From DATJGR01 sp963812255 (GTDB taxonomy: Bacteria > Pseudomonadota > Gammaproteobacteria > Pseudomonadales > Azotimanducaceae): a stretch of 64,000 bases of DNA. The notes beneath the pieces were generated by a model that saw only the letters and a list, made by a program, of their open reading frames with translations, did not search any database and was not told where the DNA came from. The position numbers and the translations under genes are program-made. This document shows, piece after piece, positions 60,938 through 64,000 of the stretch; positions within the stretch are counted from its first letter, which is position 1, and each line of letters opens with the position of its first letter. The stretch covers positions 62,001 to 126,000 of the forward strand of contig CAWEUM010000006.1 in assembly GCA_963812255.1 (NCBI GenBank), written 5' to 3'.

Positions 60938-61530
60938 TTGGATTCGAACGCGGCAACCCTGACGAACGGCACGACACTCCGATTGTTCAACGCGACATGG
61001 CGGGCATGGTGGAGCATATATGCGTGCGCCCGCTGTACGTCCAACGCGGCCGGCATGGCGCCACCCACTTCGTCATCGAACAGCGCAATCGAAGCCGGCG
61101 CTGGAGCCACGGGCTCGGCTATCGCAACGCGTGACGACGGTGCGACGGGGGCCTCGTCGGTTCGAAAGCCGACAATCACCACGGCCGCAACACCCGCCGC
61201 AACTGCGACGCCCGCGACCCGCCGGCCCAAGGTTGCCCAGCGATCGCGTACTGTCGGTACCGTGCAAGCCCCTGATCGATCCGCGCTCTCGGCGCTGGAT
61301 TCGTCATCGGCCGCGTCGATCAGAGTCCAGAACCGCGCGCTCAGTTTGTCGGCGCCAACCGCAAGGGTTCGTCCTTCGCCGCGCATCACACTGCGCACCA
61401 GATGATAGCGCTCCCAGACGCCGCGCAACTCTGCGTCATTGGCCGCCTCATTCAATACTCGTCGGATCTCGAACTCGTCCGCCTCGCCGTCCATGACCGC
61501 CGACAACGATTCTTTGAGTTGTTCAGTCAT
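60934..61530 (-). CDS. rseA: Anti-sigma-E factor RseA (MucA)
   Basis: Membrane-spanning anti-sigma factor that holds RpoE at the inner membrane. The 198-residue protein has the N-terminal RpoE-binding domain (LSAVMDGEADEFEIRRVL), one membrane segment (about 104-121), and a periplasmic domain that RseB would bind. RseP (26-27 kb) cuts within the membrane segment. It lies 41 bases after rpoE. Confidence 0.93.
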   Translation of the reverse strand: MTEQLKESLSAVMDGEADEFEIRRVLNEAANDAELRGVWERYHLVRSVMRGEGRTLAVGADKLSARFWTLIDAADDESSAESADRSGACTVPTVRDRWATLGRRVAGVAVAAGVAAVVIVGFRTDEAPVAPSSRVAIAEPVAPAPASIALFDDEVGGAMPAALDVQRAHAYMLHHARHVALNNRSVVPFVRVAAFESK

Positions 61531-61571
61531 CTACCCACCCTCTACCCAGCCCCGACAATGAAGTCTTCATC

Positions 61572-62150
61572 TCAACGTGAACTGATCAACGGACGGATGC
61601 GATCGTCGATCGCTTCACGGGCTCTGAAGATCCGCGAACGCACCGTGCCGACGGGGCAATCCATGATCTCGGCAATTTGTTCGTAGCTTAGACCATCGAA
61701 TTCTCGAAGTGTTACAGCGCTGCGGAGATCGTCGGGCAATCGACTGATCGCGGCATTGATGGCGTTCTCGAGTTCGTCTCGCGCGAGGCTGTTTTCCGGG
61801 TTTTCGCTATCACGCAACGCGTCGCTGCCATCGAGATGCTCGGCATCGGTCGCATCCACATCGACGTCTGGCGGACGCCGGCTGCGCGCGACCAGGTAGT
61901 TCTTTGCGGTGTTGATCGCAATACGATAAAGCCAGGTATAGAAGGCACTCTCGCCACGGAACCGCGGGAGTGCACGATACGCCTTGATGAACGCTTCCTG
62001 GACGACATCATCGATCTCGTCGTGCGAGCGTACGTAGCGGCTGACCAGACCGTGAATCTTGTGCTGATAGCGGCTAAACAACAGATCGAAGGCGCGCCGG
62101 TCTCCCTTTTGGACCCGCCGCACGAGTTCCTGATCCGTATCCTTGGCCAC
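61572..62150 (-). CDS. rpoE: RNA polymerase sigma factor RpoE (AlgU)
   Basis: Extracytoplasmic-function sigma factor for envelope stress. The product of about 192 residues has region 2 (RAFDLLFSRYQHKI, FIKAYRALPRFRGESAFYTWLYRIAINTAKN) and region 4 (LREFDGLSYEQIAEIMDCPVGTVRSRIFRAREAI). The GTG at 62150 (VAKDTDQELVRRVQ) matches the AlgU N-terminal length and has GAGGA upstream. ATG codons at 62189 and 62195 are alternatives that add 13-15 residues. It diverges from nadB, as in Pseudomonas. Confidence 0.95.
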   Translation of the reverse strand: MAKDTDQELVRRVQKGDRRAFDLLFSRYQHKIHGLVSRYVRSHDEIDDVVQEAFIKAYRALPRFRGESAFYTWLYRIAINTAKNYLVARSRRPPDVDVDATDAEHLDGSDALRDSENPENSLARDELENAINAAISRLPDDLRSAVTLREFDGLSYEQIAEIMDCPVGTVRSRIFRAREAIDDRIRPLISSR

Positions 62151-62282
62151 GCCTAACGGTTCCTCACGATACGAAGTGTTCCTGATCATGCTCATGCAAT
62201 GGTTCGCGAAACGATATGCTGACCACTCAGCGACGGGAGTGAGCGTGCGCGCGGCCGCATATTCTGACGTCTGACCGTGGTT

Positions 62283-62288
62283 TATACT
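62283..62288 (+). promoter_or_regulatory. Candidate nadB -10 element
   Basis: TATACT (5 of 6 to TATAAT) lies 43 bases upstream of the nadB GTG in the divergent rpoE/nadB region. No good -35 is visible. On the opposite strand the same AT-rich stretch reads TAGTATAAA, so rpoE might also use it. Confidence 0.25.
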
Positions 62289-62330
62289 AGTGCGATGCCA
62301 GGTCGCCCCCTTCCCGAGTAGCGATGCAAA

Positions 62331-63950
62331 GTGAGTGAACGCAATCAGCACGATGTCTTGATCATCGGAAGCGGCGCGGCCGGACTCGCCGCGGCGCTGC
62401 AACTACCGGCTGGCACACGCGTAGCGGTGCTGTCGAAGGACGCACTCGATGCGGGTTCCACGAATTGGGCGCAAGGCGGCATCGCGGCCGTAACCGATCC
62501 CGCCGACAGCGAATACGAACACGTTCAGGACACGCTTCGCGCGGGTGCGGGGCTGTGCCACGAGAAAACCGTCTGGCAGGTTGTATGTCACGCCCGCGAA
62601 ACGATTGCGCAACTCGAGCGATGGGGTGTGGCATTCGACCGCGACGGCGACGACGTCCACCTGACGCAGGAAGGCGGCCATTCGTTCCGCCGGGTGCTGC
62701 ACGTCGCGGACGCGACCGGACACGCGGTCGCGTCGAACCTCATTCGGGAAGCGCAAAAGGCTACCAACATCGAACTGTTCACGCATCTCGTCGCGATCGA
62801 TCTGATCACCACCGCGAAGCTGGGCGCGAGCACGAATCGATGCATCGGTGCGTACGTGTACAACCAGAGCACGGACCACGTCGAGGTATTCCAGGCGTCG
62901 CACGTGATTCTCGCGACTGGCGGCGCCAGCAAGGTGTACCTGTACACCAGCAATCCGGATGGTTCGACCGGCGACGGCATTGCAATGGCGTGGCGCGCGG
63001 GCTGTCGCGTCGGGAACATGGAGTTCAACCAATTCCATCCCACGTGTCTGTATCATCCGCACGCCAAGTCGTTTCTGATCTCCGAAGCAGTGCGAGGAGA
63101 AGGCGGCGTGCTACTGCTGCCGGACGGCGACCGATTCATGCCGAAATTCGATGCGCGCGCGGAGTTGGCGCCCCGCGACGTCGTAGCACGCGCGATCGAC
63201 CACGAGATGAAACGGCTCGGCGCAGACTGCGTGTATCTGGATATCAGTCACAAGCCCGATGCACTGGTCAAGAAGCACTTCCCGAACATTTACGCCACCT
63301 GTGCATCGCTGGGTATCGACATGACACGCGAGCCGATTCCAGTGGTGCCGGCCGCGCACTACACATGTGGGGGTGTGGTGGTCGATCGGAGTGGTTGCAC
63401 GGACATCGACAGTCTCTATGCGATCGGCGAAGCGAGTTTCACGGGCCTGCATGGCGCGAATCGGCTCGCGAGCAACTCGCTGCTGGAGTGTCTCGTCTAT
63501 GCCAAAGCGGCCGCCGATCACATTCGCAACGCGGTCACGGAACCCAGCCTGCTGCCGACGATTCCCGATTGGGACGAAAGCCGTGTAACCGACTCCGACG
63601 AGGACGTGGTGATCTCACACAACTGGCACGAACTGCGCCAGTTCATGTGGGACTACGTCGGAATCGTCCGCACGGACAAGCGTCTGGAGCGCGCGATGCA
63701 TCGCATCGAACTGCTGAAGCGCGAAGTGCACGAGTACTACAGCAACTACCGTGTGAGCAACGACCTGATCGAATTACGCAATCTGATTCACGTTGCGGAC
63801 CTGATCGTGCGTTCCGCGCGCGCGCGCCGCGAGAGTCGCGGGCTGCATTTCACGCTCGATCATCGCGAACTGCGCCGGGATGCGCGCGACACGGTGCTGT
63901 ATCCGAGCGTTACCGATCCGCTCGATGTATTGCGTCCAGTCGCTGGCTGA
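62331..63950 (+). CDS. nadB: L-aspartate oxidase
   Basis: FAD enzyme that oxidises aspartate to iminoaspartate, the first step of de novo NAD synthesis; competes with LysC for aspartate. The 539-residue protein has the dinucleotide motif IIGSGAAGLAAAL, STNWAQGGIAA, FHPTCLYHP, EAVRGEGG and PAAHYTCGGV. The start is GTG. The nadB/rpoE divergent pair matches Pseudomonas. The remaining 50 bases of the window hold no recognisable feature. Confidence 0.97.
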   Translation: MSERNQHDVLIIGSGAAGLAAALQLPAGTRVAVLSKDALDAGSTNWAQGGIAAVTDPADSEYEHVQDTLRAGAGLCHEKTVWQVVCHARETIAQLERWGVAFDRDGDDVHLTQEGGHSFRRVLHVADATGHAVASNLIREAQKATNIELFTHLVAIDLITTAKLGASTNRCIGAYVYNQSTDHVEVFQASHVILATGGASKVYLYTSNPDGSTGDGIAMAWRAGCRVGNMEFNQFHPTCLYHPHAKSFLISEAVRGEGGVLLLPDGDRFMPKFDARAELAPRDVVARAIDHEMKRLGADCVYLDISHKPDALVKKHFPNIYATCASLGIDMTREPIPVVPAAHYTCGGVVVDRSGCTDIDSLYAIGEASFTGLHGANRLASNSLLECLVYAKAAADHIRNAVTEPSLLPTIPDWDESRVTDSDEDVVISHNWHELRQFMWDYVGIVRTDKRLERAMHRIELLKREVHEYYSNYRVSNDLIELRNLIHVADLIVRSARARRESRGLHFTLDHRELRRDARDTVLYPSVTDPLDVLRPVAG

Positions 63951-64000
63951 CGCAGTTTCGAGCAGTCCCGCGTCGCGCGAGACGCACAGAATTCTGCCCG

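Noticed and set aside
1..64000. CRISPR arrays, tRNA or rRNA genes, insertion sequences, prophage or attachment sites
   Set aside because: No regularly spaced repeats, cloverleaf-like segments, transposase or integrase frames were seen; base composition is uniform across the window.

Overview
The window is a GC-rich (roughly 60%) stretch of bacterial chromosome packed with housekeeping genes. Gene content and order point to a gammaproteobacterium. The order rpsB-tsf-pyrH-frr-uppS-cdsA-rseP-bamA-ompH-lpxD-fabZ-lpxA-lpxB-rnhB-dnaE-tilS-pyrG-kdsA-eno-ftsB-truD-pcm, with fdxA, mutS, recA, recX, alaS and lysC beyond it, is the one known from Pseudomonas and relatives. So is rpoE-rseA-rseB-degQ-lepA-lepB-DUF4845-rnc-era-recO. 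The genus cannot be named from this sequence. I see no phage, insertion sequence, CRISPR array, tRNA or rRNA, no pseudogene, and no gene-free stretch longer than about 230 bases.

Layout. 1-5345 (leftward): recA, recX, alaS and lysC (cut by the window edge). 5346-5577: a divergent control region with a strong LexA/SOS box. 5578-8570 (rightward): mutS and the 7Fe ferredoxin fdxA. 8611-32399 (leftward): a 22-gene run that joins translation (rpsB, tsf, frr), UMP kinase, isoprenoid carrier synthesis (uppS), phospholipid (cdsA), envelope proteolysis (rseP), outer-membrane assembly (bamA, ompH), lipid A (lpxD, fabZ, lpxA, lpxB), RNase HII, the replicative polymerase (dnaE), tRNA modification (tilS, truD), CTP synthase, KDO-8-P synthase, enolase, FtsB and isoaspartyl repair. 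32609-45632 (rightward): map, glnD, dapC-dapD-dapE (succinylase lysine branch), a detached type II secretion trio gspN-gspC-gspD, and plsB. 45599-46909 (leftward): rsmJ and tsaB. 46946-48244 (rightward): moeA, with a terminator. 48401-62150 (leftward): a tiny lysine-rich histone H1-like gene, adk, relA, rlmD, recO, era, rnc, DUF4845, lepB, lepA, degQ, rseB, rseA and rpoE. 62331-63950 (rightward): nadB.

How the genes work together. The window holds most of an envelope-stress circuit: the sigma factor RpoE, its anti-sigma RseA, RseB, the site-2 protease RseP and a DegQ/MucD protease. It also holds that circuit's usual clients (BamA, OmpH/Skp, lipid A enzymes). Lysine/DAP synthesis is represented by lysC, dapC, dapD and dapE, and nitrogen sensing by glnD.

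The most interesting signals are departures from the expected pattern. All three MEP isoprenoid genes that normally sit in this cluster (dxr, ispD, ispF) are missing while their neighbours stay in place, which suggests a mevalonate-pathway organism or relocation. surE, nlpD and rpoS are missing between truD/pcm and fdxA. RelA goes from its helical domain straight to the C-terminal ACT domain without the cysteine (zinc-finger) domain. LpxA, PyrG and RlmD each carry a substitution at a normally conserved active-site position. lpxB has no good conventional start and may begin at ATT.
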